A stretch of DNA of 64,000 nucleotides from Diphasiastrum complanatum (lineage: Eukaryota; Streptophyta; Lycopodiopsida; Lycopodiales; Lycopodiaceae), in the NCBI GenBank assembly GCA_029204225.1, contig CM055096.1, positions 73,290,919 to 73,354,918 of the forward strand, read 5' to 3'. Both the position numbers and the translations under genes were made by a program. A model generated the notes under the pieces. The model did no database searches. It saw nothing but the letters and a program-made list of their open reading frames with translations, and was not told the origin of the DNA. Shown here one piece after another: positions 10,714 to 23,999 of this stretch (the first letter of the stretch is position 1; each line of letters starts with the position of its first letter).

Positions 10714-11300
10714 TGTAGTGGCTTTATTTTCTATCCTATCCTCAACCCAAGATCCAAGCACACAAGCATCAAGGAGATGAAGTTAGTTGTCACGCGGAGG
10801 TTCGATCCCGTGAGAGCGATAGCATAAACAAATCCAGCATGCATAGATGATCCACAATCAACTCTATCATCCGTCAACACTACTAGTTGACACTAACATC
10901 CATTAACCCTGAATCAATTTACATTGCGATTCACAATAAGATAGTTACTTGCTTTCTCTCTCTCTCTCTCTCTCCCTTTCTCTCTCACATACAATCCCAA
11001 TAACATTCAAATTTAACAATTAACAAATACAACAAAAGCATGAGAGAAGGAGAAATAGAGTTAGAGAGCAAGGACATTCAAAATCCATTCCATAAGAGAG
11101 CCAATCTGCTTGTATTGAAATGAAGTTGAAAACATGATTTACAAACTCGAGTAAGCCCCTCTTTATAGTGGAGAGGAGGGCCTTGGCCTCAAAATCCTAT
11201 TGGCCCATTCAAATCTAAAAAGAGTGGAAAACTCTTGCATTAATTAGAGGACCCAATTCAAATTTGAATTTTGGTGGGAACCCCTATTTTATTCACTAAC
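10714..11300 (-). repeat. Gypsy-type 5' LTR (minus strand)
   Basis: The U5 end TGTAGTGG at 10714 adjoins the PBS. A TATA box (CTATAAAG on the minus strand) lies at 11162-11169. The U5 half matches 6956-7213. The outer U3 edge is near 11300, where the reading enters a copia RNase H that it appears to truncate. The internal region to the left (10590-10690) is not coding. Confidence 0.6.
11162..11169 (-). promoter_or_regulatory. TATA box of minus-strand LTR
   Basis: CTATAAAG on the minus strand, followed by GAGGGGCTTACTCG. The spacing fits a promoter for a transcript running leftwards through the LTR R-U5. Confidence 0.45.
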
Positions 11301-13848
11301 TTGACATCTATTGAAGATAGTGAGATTGTTGCTTGTTTCTTTGACATCTGTGAGATAGCTCCATCACCTATAAAAATAGCATGTGCACTTATGGATTTCC
11401 TATCCATTTGATCTCCATCTGAAAATCCAAACAAGTTAGGAGATGATCCTCTATAGACAATGCCAAAATATTTAGAACTCGAGATGTATCTCAATACTCT
11501 CTTGCCTAGCTTTCAATGCTCCACTCTTGGATCATGCATGAATTGAATTAATCTACCAACAAAATAGCTTAGATCAAGTCTTGTGATGGTTAGATATATG
11601 AGTGAACCAACTAGCTTCCTACATATAGTAATGTCCTCGAAGGATCTTTCATTACCTTCAATAGTGAGCCTTGGTGTACCAATAGATTTAGCATCATCCA
11701 TATGAAATATTTTAAGAATAGAATTAGCATACTTCTCTTGAAAAATAAAAGTCGTTTGAGAAGTCCTAATTACCTCTATTCCCAAGATATAGTGCAAATG
11801 ACCAAGATCATGTACCTCAAATTCCTCCTTGAGTGGTATCTTGATGTCATCTACATCTTGATTGTTGCCTCCATTCAAAATGATATCATCCAAATAGATT
11901 AGAAGGATAGTAATATCATTTCCAACAATCTAAAATAAAGTCAATGATCATACTCACTCATAATGAAATTTTGAAAAAGTAGAAAAGTGTTAAGCTTAGC
12001 ATACCAACTCCTTGGTGCTTGCTTAAGCCCATACAAATTCTTTTGGAGAAAACAAACATGATTAGGCTTGCCATGAGAAATGTTGCCCTCGAGTTGCTCC
12101 ATGCAAACCTCCTCTTCAAGATCTCCATTCAATAATGCATTAGTGATATCCAATTTCCATATATCACATTCATAAAGTGTTGCAAGAGAAATAATGACCC
12201 GAATGCTTACCATCTTTGCCACGGGTGCAAAGGTCTCATCATAGTCAATACCATACCCTTGCATATCCTTTTGCCACCAACCTTGCTTTGTACTTGTTGA
12301 TTGATCCATCACTTTGAAGATCCACTTGTATCCTATTGCCTTCTTGTCCTTATTTTTTTCACCAATCTCCATGTATTGTTCTTCGTAAGAGCTTGATACT
12401 CAAGATCCATTGCTTGGATCCACTCCTCTTTTTGATTTGCTTCATTTACACATGTATGTTCATCAAAAGAGGTGAAGAAAGCATAGTTTGTACCACCAAC
12501 AACTTGCTTACCCTTTTCATCAAATGTGAGCCTTGAAGGTTGTTACCTTTGCCTTGATGTCCTCCTTGGCTTTTGACTTGAAGAAGGTTCTTCACCATCA
12601 ACATCCAAAGTATCATCAATATTGTCATCAACATCAAGAATGTTAGATCCAATCACCACATCACCACTTGAAGAAACCTTTGGAATGTTTCCTTCATAAA
12701 AAATGACATCTCTTCCTATGAACACTTTCTTAGTTAAAGGGATATAAACTTTGTAAGCCTTGCTCACATCAATATAACCAACAAATATACCTTTCTTTGA
12801 AGATGGATCCTCCTTTGTCCTATCATCAAGAGTAATGTTGGTATAGCATACACATCCAAAAGTTTTGAGATACTTGACATCGGCCTCCTACCAAATAGAA
12901 TCTCAGAAGGTGTCTTTCCATCCAAAACAACACTCGGCCACCTATTACACAAATAATTGGCACACAACAAAGCTTCACTCCAAAAAGGTTTAGGAAGATT
13001 GGCACCTAACTTCATTGCTTTGGCTCCTTCACATAAGGTTCTATTCTTCCTCTCGGCCACTCCATTTTGTTGTGATGTTCTTGGACTTGTGAGCTCCTTC
13101 TTGATCCCATTTTCATCACAAAATGCTTGGAACTTGGTAGAAATGTACTCACCACCATTTTCACTCCTCAAGCACTTGATTTTGGTGTTGAATTGAACCT
13201 CCCTTGCAATCTTGAACTTGAGAAAGACATCATACACCTCATCCTTTCTCTTTAGTAGATAAACCCAACAAAACCTACTAAAATCATCAATAAATGTCAC
13301 ATACATCTTAGCACCACCATTGCTAATTGTAGTAACTCCATGAATATTCGAATGCACAAGTTGAAAATGCTTACTTGATCTTGATGTATGTTTCTGTAAG
13401 GTAACCCATGTGACTTTGATAAAGCACATTGCTCACAAACATGATCCATGCTAGTAAGAGATTTGGGAGGACCAAAAACAACTTGTCTCTTTGCCATCAC
13501 CTCCAATGACTTGAAGTTGAGATGCCCCAATCTCTTGTGCCATACCTCTTGATTTGACAATTACTCCTTTTCCATACATCCAACTTGGTTAGCAACAACA
13601 CAAGCATCAAGTTTGAACAATTTACCTTGTCTTTTCCCTTTTGTAATCACTTCACGTTCCTTGTTGATCAAACGAGCATCACCATCAAACTCCACCTTGA
13701 GACCCTTTTGCATTTGACTAACACTAAGAGGATTTCTAGTGATTGATGGAATGAACAAAACATTCTTCAAATTCACGTTCCTATTGGTAGAGAGAAATAG
13801 GAATTGTGCCAATCCCCTTGATTGCACACTTACCATCATTGGGGCCAT
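11300..13848 (-). pseudogene. Ty1/copia pol (pre-integrase to RNase H), truncated 3'
   Basis: Continuing leftwards from gag: pre-integrase (13848-13297, with EVWHKRLGHLNFKS and CEQCALSKSHGLP), integrase core (13429-12764, with FIDDFSRFCWVY, RSENGGEY and NGVAERKNRT), and RT (12372-11941, KAIGYKWIFKV, KLDITNALLNGDLEEEV, NLYGLKQAPRSWY). The catalytic box reads YLDD rather than YVDD near 11900, followed by RT connection and a partial RNase H (RKSISAHAIFIG). Frameshifts and stops separate the blocks. The RNase H ends at about 11300 against the Gypsy-type LTR; polypurine tract and 3' LTR are gone. Confidence 0.85.
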
Positions 13849-14877
13849 CTAGATCACCTTCTTGTCACCTTTAAATGCCACCAATGAAAAAATATACTCC
13901 TTATGAAATGTCATATGTGAGCTAGCTCCACTATCAATCCACCAAGGATCAATATCTCCATGATTAGCCAACAAGCATGATGACATAACAAAAGAATCAT
14001 TTGAATTTTGTTCATCAACACCATCCTCATCAAGAGTTAGATTGCTCTGCTTCTCACCTTGATCTCTTTTCTTCTTGAAAGAATTACTAGCAAAATGTAC
14101 TCTGACTCCACAATAGAAACATTTTAGCTTTGATCTATCTTTCTTCTTGCCAACAAAAGTAGAAGGCTTACCTTGATCTTGCCCTTTAGACCATTTGCCT
14201 TTGCCCTTGCCCTTGAACTTGCCGCTTGAGAACATAGCTTTCTCCTCTCCAACTTGAGATGTAAAAACTGATCCTCCTCTTGCTTGGAGTCTAAACTCTT
14301 CAGCCACCAAGACCTCTTGCAAGTCCTCCATACTTGGCAATGTCTTTTGAATAGCAAAGCTTTGCACCAAGTTAGCATGTTCATCCAACAAGCCATTAAG
14401 ATCTACTTGAACAAGCTCAACATCCTTAATGCTTTCTCCAATACATGCTAATTCATCATTCAAAACTTTAACTTTCAAAACGAAAGCATGAGCACTTTTA
14501 TCCTTCCTTTGAAGACTTTGAAAAATTTGCCTCCTAAGGGTTAGAACCCTTGATGTAGACTTTGAGTCATAAACCTTTTTCAAGGATTCCCAAGCATCAG
14601 TACATGAAGTGCACTTACCAACTTCCTCGAGAAGTTCATTAGTCGCATTCATCTTGATCACATGAAGAGCTTTCTTTGCCCTCCTATCATACATCAATTG
14701 CTCTTGAGGTGCCAAAGGTCTCTCCTCCACACCTACAACAATATCCATCAACTCATTCATCTCTAACAAGGACTCCATCCTAACCTTCCAAGTTGAATAG
14801 TTGCTTGAGGTAAGCCTATCATTGCTCTCCAACACGAAGCCTCCATTTGTAGCCATGTTGCAATGATTGACCTTCAA
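13849..14877 (-). pseudogene. Ty1/copia gag-protease frame (342 codons, open)
   Basis: An uninterrupted frame. Its first 6-8 residues may be upstream leader, the likelier start being MATNGGF at 14856. The middle has the UBN2/Retrotran_gag pattern (SSNYSTWKVRMESLL, DAWESLKKVYD, LRRQIFQSLQ). The zinc knuckle KCFYCGVRVHFASNS has lost its last cysteine, which is intact in the relative at 53600. The protease motif WWIDSGASSHM is intact. No initiator PBS or LTR is seen upstream (14881 onward), so the element is truncated at both ends and cannot mobilise. Confidence 0.85.
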
Positions 14878-14880
14878 TTA

Positions 14881-15674
14881 TGTAACGCGTATTTAGGTGA
14901 CCAGTAGATATATCCAACATTTTGCGCTTCTCAGAGGTTTGTGCTTACACTTCTCGTCCAACGTAAACTCTATCCAACTCATCCCACTCTGATGGACATT
15001 TGCACAAACCCAATCCTCACGACCATGGACATCTGCACAAACCCAATCCGTCTTGAATGTACACTTGCACAACAAAGATTCTTGAGATTAAAAGATCACT
15101 TCAGAGTGTAAAGGTCATTAAAAAAAAGCTCATTTATAAAGAAGTAAAGAATCACTTGTGATTATTTTGCCTATTTTTTGAGGATCTTAAAAAGTAGAAT
15201 CTTCATGCCTTTTTTTTTTTCAAATGTCTGTGCTGTGTTTTCCACATTATGACTGCCATGTGGCATCTCTACTCAGGGTTAAAGTGCTCATTACGTTTCA
15301 TAAAATACATGTGAAAAAAGTCAAAGGTATCTGTTACGCAATGGAAGGCGCCGGCGGGCAAAGGACCTTATGCCTAATTCTACTTTCCAAAAAAATTTAG
15401 GCTCTAGGCCTCGCTTAAAATTCTGAAAATCTTTACGGCAAAATGCCTAAAAATTCTAGAAATCCCTAATAGGCAAAATGTCCTCTACCCACCTATAGGG
15501 GATTCCCAAAAGATTCAGATATATTTTTTAGGGCTTGTTTCGTTAAAGCTTTTCTTTTTTGCTCGGATGGATCGTTATTTGTCGTAACAACTCCTCGTCA
15601 TGAATCATAAAAAGTACATGAAGATGGCGAAGATTTCAAACGTTGGATCGTAACAATTTCTAAAGCTAAAGGCC
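14881..15674. other. Intergenic: upstream region of the coiled-coil gene
   Basis: No supported gene. The left part continues the copia flank; the right part is AT-rich with repeated GGCAAAATG(C/T)C phrases near 15440-15480. A promoter for the gene at 15675 should lie here, but no convincing TATA box could be assigned. The transcribed leader probably begins near 15520-15600. Confidence 0.4.
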
Positions 15675-18600
15675 ATGGGAGTATCGGATTCCAGGCTCCT
15701 TCCCCTTCAGGTATGTCTCTTTTTCTTTTTTCCATCACCTTCCCCTCTTCTTTACTTTCGGAAACAATCATCAGCTGCGTAGGGCTTTCCTTGGTCGCTT
15801 TGCTACAACATTCACCTTGTAAGTGTGTATCTATCCTCGGCTTACACATTTGTAACTGGATCAAAATCTAGGCTAATTTTAGAAATTGATTTGGTACTGG
15901 TGCCGTGTCTGGACCTAGGGTGATAATTCGGTTTTCTTGCCTAGATTTGTAGTTGCAATCTTTAGTTCTCTTCAGTGTAGATGCAGGCCGAATTCCTCCG
16001 TGTGCAGGCCGAACACCTCATCATCAGGATGGTTAAGGCGCCAAAATTAGATGTCATCACCGAGGTGGTGACATTTGTGTGATATCTGTGGCCGAATCCT
16101 TGCTAAAAGTTTCAGGGAAAAATGAAATTGCTGCTATCCCGTGAAACTGCCCAGGCTTATTTTAGCAAATCTGCCAGGAACTTCGCTCGTTTACAAGGTT
16201 CCTATCCGGAACGAGCTCACCAAGGCCTGTTCCGCTAGACATAAAATCCTATGCATCCCCAAATGAACGCGAGAAAACATAGCCAACTTCATTGGTGCCG
16301 AGATAGTTGAATGATTGCAGAAGATGATATCATATATGCACTATGTGTGTTTGATTGTTTTTGCCGTTTTTGCAACAATACCGGATAGGATTAGCTGTCA
16401 TTTTGCACAATATGTACACTATACATCCACAAATAGGCCTTGCAAAGATTGGAGCATGACGCTTGTAGTTATAGCATTCCCACTGCAAACTGGACTTAAG
16501 CTCGTGGATGTAGTAACCACGTTCATGCAACTTTGCTGTTGCAAATGTATTTTGTATGTCAATGCAACATCAACATTTATGAGTTGGATAGTTGTGTTGG
16601 GCATTCTTTCTTTATGTTAAATAATGAATCTGCTATATTATTCTGAAATCCTTGAATAGTGAAGCGTATTGTTTCACTGTCTCCATTATCTAAGAAGAAT
16701 ACATATGTTTTTCAACTTTTTTGTCCCTTCCCATCTGACAAAACTGAAGATTGAATCTGTTATGGCAGCAATTGATGAACATTTATTTTGGCTTTGATGC
16801 AGAAAGGCGAGCAAGTGATTGATCAAATAACAACAATATCAAATAGGAGCAAACAAAGTGAGATCGATTCGAGTTTAGAAAAACTTAAGAACCTTCAAAT
16901 TGTATGTGTTTGTTCTCATGCCAATACTTTTTTATGCTCTTATTTGATTTATCACTTTCAATAAGGCGTCACTATTTTCTTGCTTCAAGATATGCTCTTG
17001 GCTTATTTACACTAAGAAGTATGCTTGGGGGAAAAGCTGCCCAAAGTACTAATTAAATACCCAAGGGTGCTCAAAGGGATGATAAGTTTATGCTTGACCA
17101 TTTAGAAGTTAACCATATGTTTAAAATTTTGACCTGGAAAATTTTCAAGGGTGGGTGATGCAAGTCTACTGAAAAATTCCAATAGTGTTGGGGGCTTAAA
17201 ACGTCATTATCCCTTAAGGAGACAGGGCTGTTTACTCATGCCAAATACTTGTAAATGAAGAATTGTGTCAAATAGGGTTACATTTATGTAAAACCTTGAA
17301 AGAAACTTCTTCTAGCTTGAATGTCATTGATATTTTTTCTTCTCTAACAGGCTGGGCCTCTGTTGAAAGCACCATCGACAGAAAGTAGCTTGACAGAGCT
17401 GCTATTAAAGAGGTCTCCCTCTCAGGGACCTGCTGTTGAATATGGTATGAGTTTTGTATACCGAATGAACTGTTCCGATAAAGGTAGTTATTAAGATCAT
17501 TGGAATACTTGTCTTGTTTGTTCTCGGTAGTTATCCAACATTTTTTAATATAAATAGGAGAATGCTCTTCGTGACAGGCTTATAGTATGACTGACAGTAT
17601 GAATCACAGTACACATGACAATGTGATAGCATGAATTTATGATCCCTAATAGTGTAACAAAATAATTGTGAACCTTTTAATTCTTCTAGATAGCATAAGC
17701 TACGCTTTTAGGTCCCTTTGGAATATGCTTGTATTTAAAATTTGTATTGATACATCATACTGTTTAATTTGGCAGGGGCTGTAGATCCAACCACTACAGC
17801 AGAGCTTTTCGCTTTGTTTCACCAATGGCAAAAGGATGCAGCTATCAAAATAAGCAACAAACAAGTATTTTTCAACCTGTAGTGTCTTTTTCAATTTGGT
17901 AATTATGTTTCGCTTCATCCAATTTTCTCCTTTTTTTTTGTAATGGAATGTTTGTTTGTTCCTTATTTTTGGAGGATGCTAGACACCAAGGTGATCTATT
18001 AAAATTATTTCCAAGATAGATGGTAGGTAGCTTTGATAGATCATTTCCGCAAAGGTCTCCCGTTTATCTTGTGATAAACTTTGAAAATTTTAGTTGGTTT
18101 TTAAATTTTTGATTTGTCTATCGACTCTATGAAGTCTGTTTTCTATGTACTTTATGTCTAGTATTGGTTACTTCTAGACATTACATAAGTTGCAACGTAT
18201 TGCTCTTCAGACTTGATGATAGTGCTCGCCATGTGCATTGAATATACGTGGAAAATGAGATCATAGTTATTCTCCATTGTGGAGTTATAGACGGGACAGT
18301 TTTGGTTCCAGGACACAATCTCATCTTCTAGGACAAGCTAAGTTATGGATATATGATAATATGACCAATGGTGACAATATTCAAATTTTTGTTCATGTCA
18401 CAATCATTATTGTTCATAAGGCCATTTATTGAGCTAGACCCACGGTCCATATTTTCATTTTTAGTGGATAAGTGTAGAATTATTGGGCTAGGTAACAAGT
18501 TATAGGATGCATACCTTTGGGACCTACAACTCTGATTTGGTAATTGTGCACTGAAGATCTTAATTAGAACACATCAATCCACTAAAGTCAAGCTTGAATC

Positions 18601-20540
18601 ATCCAAATCAGTACATGTGAACACAAATTTCTAAACTCGATTGATCTGACACACACAGAGCAACAAGTTGGTTCTAGGTTTCTGAACATTGTGAGACATG
18701 GTAAAGATCAGATTGCCTGTCACAACCCTAGACATAGCATCGATATATTGTAAGTGTCTGCAAGTTATGAGACTTGGTATTAGCATATGTTGAATGTTAT
18801 TCTGATCAACAGAGATTTGTGGATCAAACTTCATCTTCAGGATCTCCATCTAGAATGCAGATCCCTGAAACCATAGCCCCCCCAACAAATCTTGGCCCTT
18901 CAGTAGTGTAGTTTCTCTGATCTGTATGCATTTGCTTATTGAATTTTTTGAGATCTCTCTCTGTGTTTATAAGCGGAATCTACCGATTCTCGAAAAAGTG
19001 GCTAAGATATTGGATTTTCTTGATGAGCCTGTAGAAGTCCATTCATCCAAAAGGTGTCACAATCTCTCGAGCTACCACTTTTGTGTGAGGCTTTGGGATT
19101 GTAACAGCACGCATATATTTGTGTCTGTTGGAAACCTGAGACAGCTGATTTCTAGGCAACCGGGAGTATCTCCAACTTTTACCAAGACACAAGTTTTAAA
19201 GGGGAATTATCCTTGGTTTCTGGTTTACAATGACAATAATTGCTCTCTCTTACCTTTGTTCTGCAATCAGTAGTATGTGGACCAAGGTCCATAGTAACCT
19301 GAAATCTATTGTTTGGTTCTGAGAAGCTTGATTTCAATGTCGTTCCCACAATATAATTCTGGAAAAACACTTTACAGTATCTATCTTGAGAGTGAAGTTG
19401 CAAGGGCCCTTTCACATTTGCTATGTGTCTATATGCTCTTCTTTTGAAGTTCTTGAGAGTGGTGGAGATTTACCTTCACACGTGTAACCTCCTATGAACT
19501 GTTAGTCCTGTTTGAATTGTAAGGATTTTGCTCTGAAAATAATTATCCCTTTTTTGGCTGGTGGTTGCAACTCTGGTTCTTTTCTTGGGCCTGCCAATCA
19601 AGATTAATGAAATGCCAATTTCTATCTGAAATTTGACTGGACTTGACTGCGTTGCACTTGCTGCCATCCTCTCCTCTGACTCCTAAATCTAATATTCACA
19701 GGCATTCCTTTTAACTAGTGTTTCCTGTGTCTGCGACATTTGGTCCTTCAACATCTTTGTAGCGGCTCAAAGGAATTTTGATACCACAGAATAAATGCAC
19801 TGAACTTGCATGCATTCCTACAAACACAGGCTTCGAATCATACTTAAACCGACATGGTTTCTTTAACCTTTTGGTAATTATTACATGTGTAGCTGCTGGG
19901 GTACACTTTCTTCTTTGATATCTATTTTTTACACCCTGAGTCTAGTGTTGACGTTTGCATACTGCTCAGGAGGATTTGGGATTTAAAATTGATGCTGCCG
20001 AAGCCTTGGCAATGAAGCTTCTTCAGCGTTTCAACTATTCAGCTTCAACAATGAAAACAAGCGCTTTGCATCTTCAAGAAGGTTGGATTCTTTGTTAATT
20101 ACTTTTTAGTGTTGAGGATATGTTACTGCCAAGTTAAAACATCATGCACGCAGGTATCTTATTTTTATCACATAATAGGTGTCTCTGGCATTGAAGCAAA
20201 CGACAATTTCGCATCTCCATTGTATTCATTGTTCTTATGGATTTTCCATTGCTGCTCTTCTGACTTTTCTTAAACCAATGGACGGTTCTGAAGTCGGGTT
20301 TTATATGGAAGCTTTCTGGGTGTGGCAGTGCATGCATTGAAGGATGATGTGAAGAATATGAAACAAAAGCTGAATGAGGTATTAGCAAATTATGAGGGGC
20401 TCTGTAAAAGAATCGATGACAATGGTCCAGATTATCTCAAGACCAGTACAAGGCGTTTTTCAGCTGCTGATCTTGAAGCAGTTAGAGTGCATGCACGATC
20501 TACTCGGCGACTACTGCAGAGAAGCTCCTCTACAAAGTAA
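15675..20540 (+). CDS. Coiled-coil protein, possible BORCS5-like (myrlysin-like)
   Basis: Six exons, all with GT-AG introns and consistent phase: 15675-15710, 16803-16901, 17351-17444, 17776-17864, 19970-20081, 20329-20540 (TAA). Product 213 aa. Exon 1 encodes only 12 residues starting MGVSDS, which fits the N-myristoylation pattern MGxxxS. Residues about 33-50 hold LEKLKNLQIAGPLLKAPS; about 79-105 form a helix (TTAELFALFHQWQKDAAIK); about 106-175 form a heptad-rich coiled coil ending in ANYEGLCKRID; the tail is basic (RRFSAADLEAVRVHARSTRRLLQR). This order (N-myristoyl signal, PLLK-type box, coiled coil, total ~200 aa) resembles BORCS5, which anchors BORC to lysosomal membranes in animals. 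That is a comparison from memory, not a search, and could be wrong. Intron 4 is 2.1 kb. The exons are supported by phase and splice sites independently of the name. Confidence 0.7.
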
Positions 20541-23280
20541 TTAAATATCGCTTGTCTAAACAATAATGGAAGCCAAATCAAATGTGGACTGGTTTTTTTG
20601 GTCAGAATTTGCCTTTCTCGCACTTGTATACTAGGCAGCTACACTCAGAAACTCAAGCTCTGGATTTGCTTCAGGAGAGTTTTATATCTACGTTCGCAAT
20701 TGAGCATTTGGAGAGATCAATCAGCATGTCAAGGCTACAATTTCAGGCCGTAAGCTTTGTTTGGCACGTACTTTTCTTGAGTTTCAGTGCTGTCCTTTGA
20801 AGTCAAATCTGAAATTTATAATGGTTACATATCAACTCATGAGACCAAAGGATCGTATGATGTTCTGGTGTATGATTTCCAGTTTAGACAACACAAGAAT
20901 GATATTTAGATCTATGCTTATTGTTGAGAGAGGAATTCGTGCTTTAGACAAAGGATGGCTTGATGGTTGGGTCTAGGAATTAGTCTGCTTATTGTAAATA
21001 GCATGCAGAACATTGATGCAAATGAATGCCCTTCGCTCAAGATTTTGAAACATCTATATGATGCTGGATCTCATCTAAGCTGTGTTTTGTCTCAAATAGA
21101 TGACTTTGACAAAACCAGAATGTAGCTACTACATCCATGTTACTTCTCTCTCTTGATGGATGAACTAAGAGATGTTTCATTGAGTTTGGTATGTACATTG
21201 ATACTAGAGATTTCCACATTCAGAACTTTGATCATGAATTTATAATTGAGTATTCACCATTTAGTTTGGATTCCATTCACGGTTTCTTGCTTTCACAGTT
21301 AAATTCAATCACGATTCCACACTTAGAGTATTTGCAATTCCATAAATCAATATTCAAAATTCATGATTGTAATTACAATTTACATTTGAATATGCGTGAC
21401 TTTACAATTCAAGGTTTTCCAATTTCATGATATTCGTTAGTTCACATTCTGGTGTCATCATCACATGTCAGCAACGTTAAATCATGTAGTGTTCCCTTCA
21501 CATATTGGTAGAGTTTGATGGCTCATCCAATATGTGGGACATTTTAGTTTTGGTTTGCAAAACATTTATTAAACTAATAAGTATAAAAGCAAGTTCTTCA
21601 AAGACTCTTTACTTCGAATTGTGGTGTTACTACATAGACCTACAAAATCAAGGTAATGATCATGCTCTTTTAAATATCACTTGTGTTTGATGGTTAGGAT
21701 GTGCTAGGGACCTAAATATAATGATACACCTTTAGAATGAAGTCTTGTCTTTGCAAGGCAAGGCCAGAAAACAAAGCAATTATTAGCTTCAAAAACTTGT
21801 ACACATGTCATTTTAAAGCAAATGAACTTGCACATGGATTTTGATCATTGAAGGGAATCGTAAAACAATTTTTCACAATGAGTGCATCCAGTTGCATATG
21901 CAACGATACAACAAACACTTTGATCTCATCATTCCATTCGATGACAAATAACACAATGTTGTTTAATGTCCTTGTAATGAGCTTCTATTTTCAATGCATG
22001 AAAAACTAATAAATTTTTTTCTTTCTACAGAGGTTCCAAAATGAGCTTAGCTTTAAGAACTTGTACAAAACCATTGTACTTTGATCCTTGACGTTGCTTA
22101 TGGGTTCGTGTTACTAAAAGAACAATTGTGACAATGTTGCATGGTCAATGCAACTAATTGCCCATGCAATGCGTAAAGCAAAAACGTTCGTTTTCACTAT
22201 TCTATTTGAAGACCAACCACCACTTGAAAAGCTATGAAAGCCTATGATCACAAAAACCAAGCCTAGATCTACAAGCTATGTGAGGGGATCAAGAGTTGCA
22301 AAGTGGTTGCTTTACAATTGACTTGCTTCTTGTAAAATACATTAAATAAAGGAAGCTTAACTCATTGAAGTCATTGGCAAAAGTAAGAATCGAAAAATTG
22401 ATTAATTTGATTCCATAAATGCTAGGTTGCTTCTAGCAGCCAATGTTAGAACATAATAAACAAAACATATGGCCACCATTAGGATGAAGAAGATGGTGGT
22501 ATACACGATAATTGGAAATGTATTTTGAAATGTAAAGAAGGACGTGACACACTTAAGATTGGAACTATGGAAGACAAAGCATTCGGTGATAATAATACAC
22601 TAATTAGCTCCATAGACACATCTTATGTATTGAAGGTCCAAATGGACGATTTGGACATTTACTACAAATGGTATATAGTTCGGTGTGTATAATCATGCAA
22701 TCCACCAGCTCCTTGGGCCTTGTGCACTCTTTCTTTTTGGTAGCAAACAAGTAGCCCTACTATAGTAATTTTAAGAAAAAAAAAAACTTGACCTCAAATC
22801 TAGAAAAGAGAAAAACTAGTAACTATACAATCAATCACCAAAAAGAAGCTACCAAACCCAAATTATTGGCATGGACTTAGTTGTGATAAACTTCAAATAT
22901 AAGTTTGTATACCTAGTAGAGTTGGAATGATTTTCCTCATTTTTTCTTATACGAAGTCCTCCATGTAGTAGGTAAAATTCAATAAGTTCTTTGTTACATT
23001 GTAGAAAACCTTTCCAAACATTCCAAGAATAGACAAGATTAGCACTGAAGGGTGAGAGTAGCACTAGATAGCCCACTACAAATACATTTCCCATGAATGA
23101 TTAGGCCAAGCCATTTTCATGGCTGGATAATCCACTACAAATGCGTTTGCCATAGATGGTTAGGCAAATCCATGAACATGGCTCGATGACCCAATGAAAA
23201 ATTCACTGTGAATAAATTTGCCCTAGTTAGTTAGGGTGAGCCCCATGCTCGCACTAGCACTAGATTGTTTGTTGGGCCTC
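20541..23280. other. Intergenic, includes 3' UTR of the coiled-coil gene
   Basis: A short open stretch at 20582-20800 lies directly after the stop codon and is most likely 3' UTR. The rest is AT-rich, with no frame that matches a known family and no splice-supported exon chain. The sequence near 22840-23250 has several AATCCACTACAAATGCG / CCATGAATG repeats of low order. I see no gene here. Confidence 0.5.
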
Positions 23281-23304
23281 CACACACACACACACACACA
23301 CACA
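23281..23304 (+). repeat. (CA)12 microsatellite
   Basis: Twelve CA dinucleotides in unique AT-rich sequence, followed by a looser CACT/CACA stretch. Confidence 0.95.
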
Positions 23305-23709
23305 TACTCACTCACACATTATAAAAGAATGAGTGTTGTTTAGATGTATGTGTTCGATTTGGAAGAATTGCAAATGCTTATGGGACAAAAGAACACATGT
23401 CAATCACAGAGGCTTGGGCAGAAACTTCGGACAAGTTTTTGGGAACAACATATTAGTTTTTTTAAATTAAAAAAAACAATGTGGTTGTGATTGAGCTTGT
23501 GATTGAGCTAGGTCCAAAGCTGGGGAGTGCCTGGAGATGCAGATGCAGATGTACGAAAGTGTCAAGTCCAACAAAACCATCAATCACATCAAACTTTTTT
23601 GAAGATCATTATTAACTAATAATTACGATATTAAATTAAGTTTTTCAAAGGAAAAACTTATCAAGTTTTAAGTAATAATAAAAATAAAAATAGAGTAGCA
23701 TGGCCAAAC

Positions 23710-23985
23710 AGTTAGAATTAAAGTTAGAATCACTGTGTTACCGTACTGCAGGTCCTATCAGTGGATAAAGATTAGTTGGCCTCGCCACGAGGCAAGTCGA
23801 CGGGACACGCGTCCCGCCAACGACAACCTGGGTCATGCATGGGTTGCCTGAGTGAACAACTATATGTACAGTGTAATTTCATTTTGAGAAATACAGTTGC
23901 TATGTGAGCTTGCTGAGGAGAGTGATTTTCTGTCTGTGTTACTGTGTAGCATGATCTGTGTTCCTGTGCAAAGCAAATTCTAAGT
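23710..23985 (+). repeat. 5' LTR of the 23.7-28.8 kb copia element
   Basis: 276 bp, identical in length to the LTR at 28572-28847. It contains a short GC-rich palindrome-like block (GACGGGACACGCGTCCCGCC) and ends immediately against the PBS with no spacer. Confidence 0.9.
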
Positions 23986-23997
23986 TGGTATCAGAGC
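23986..23997 (+). other. Primer binding site (initiator tRNA-Met)
   Basis: TGGTATCAGAGC flush with the LTR end at 23985. Confidence 0.9.
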
Positions 23998-23999
23998 CG

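Noticed and set aside
13849-14877. 342-codon open frame as a host gene
   Set aside because: The gag fold, zinc knuckle and DSGAS protease motif, with integrase and RT following, show it is copia gag-protease.
20582-20976. Open frames just after the coiled-coil gene
   Set aside because: They start right behind the stop codon, show no family resemblance and fit a 3' UTR.
21191-21430. 79-codon frame in the intergenic region
   Set aside because: AT-rich composition, no motif, and no neighbouring exons; not supported as a gene.
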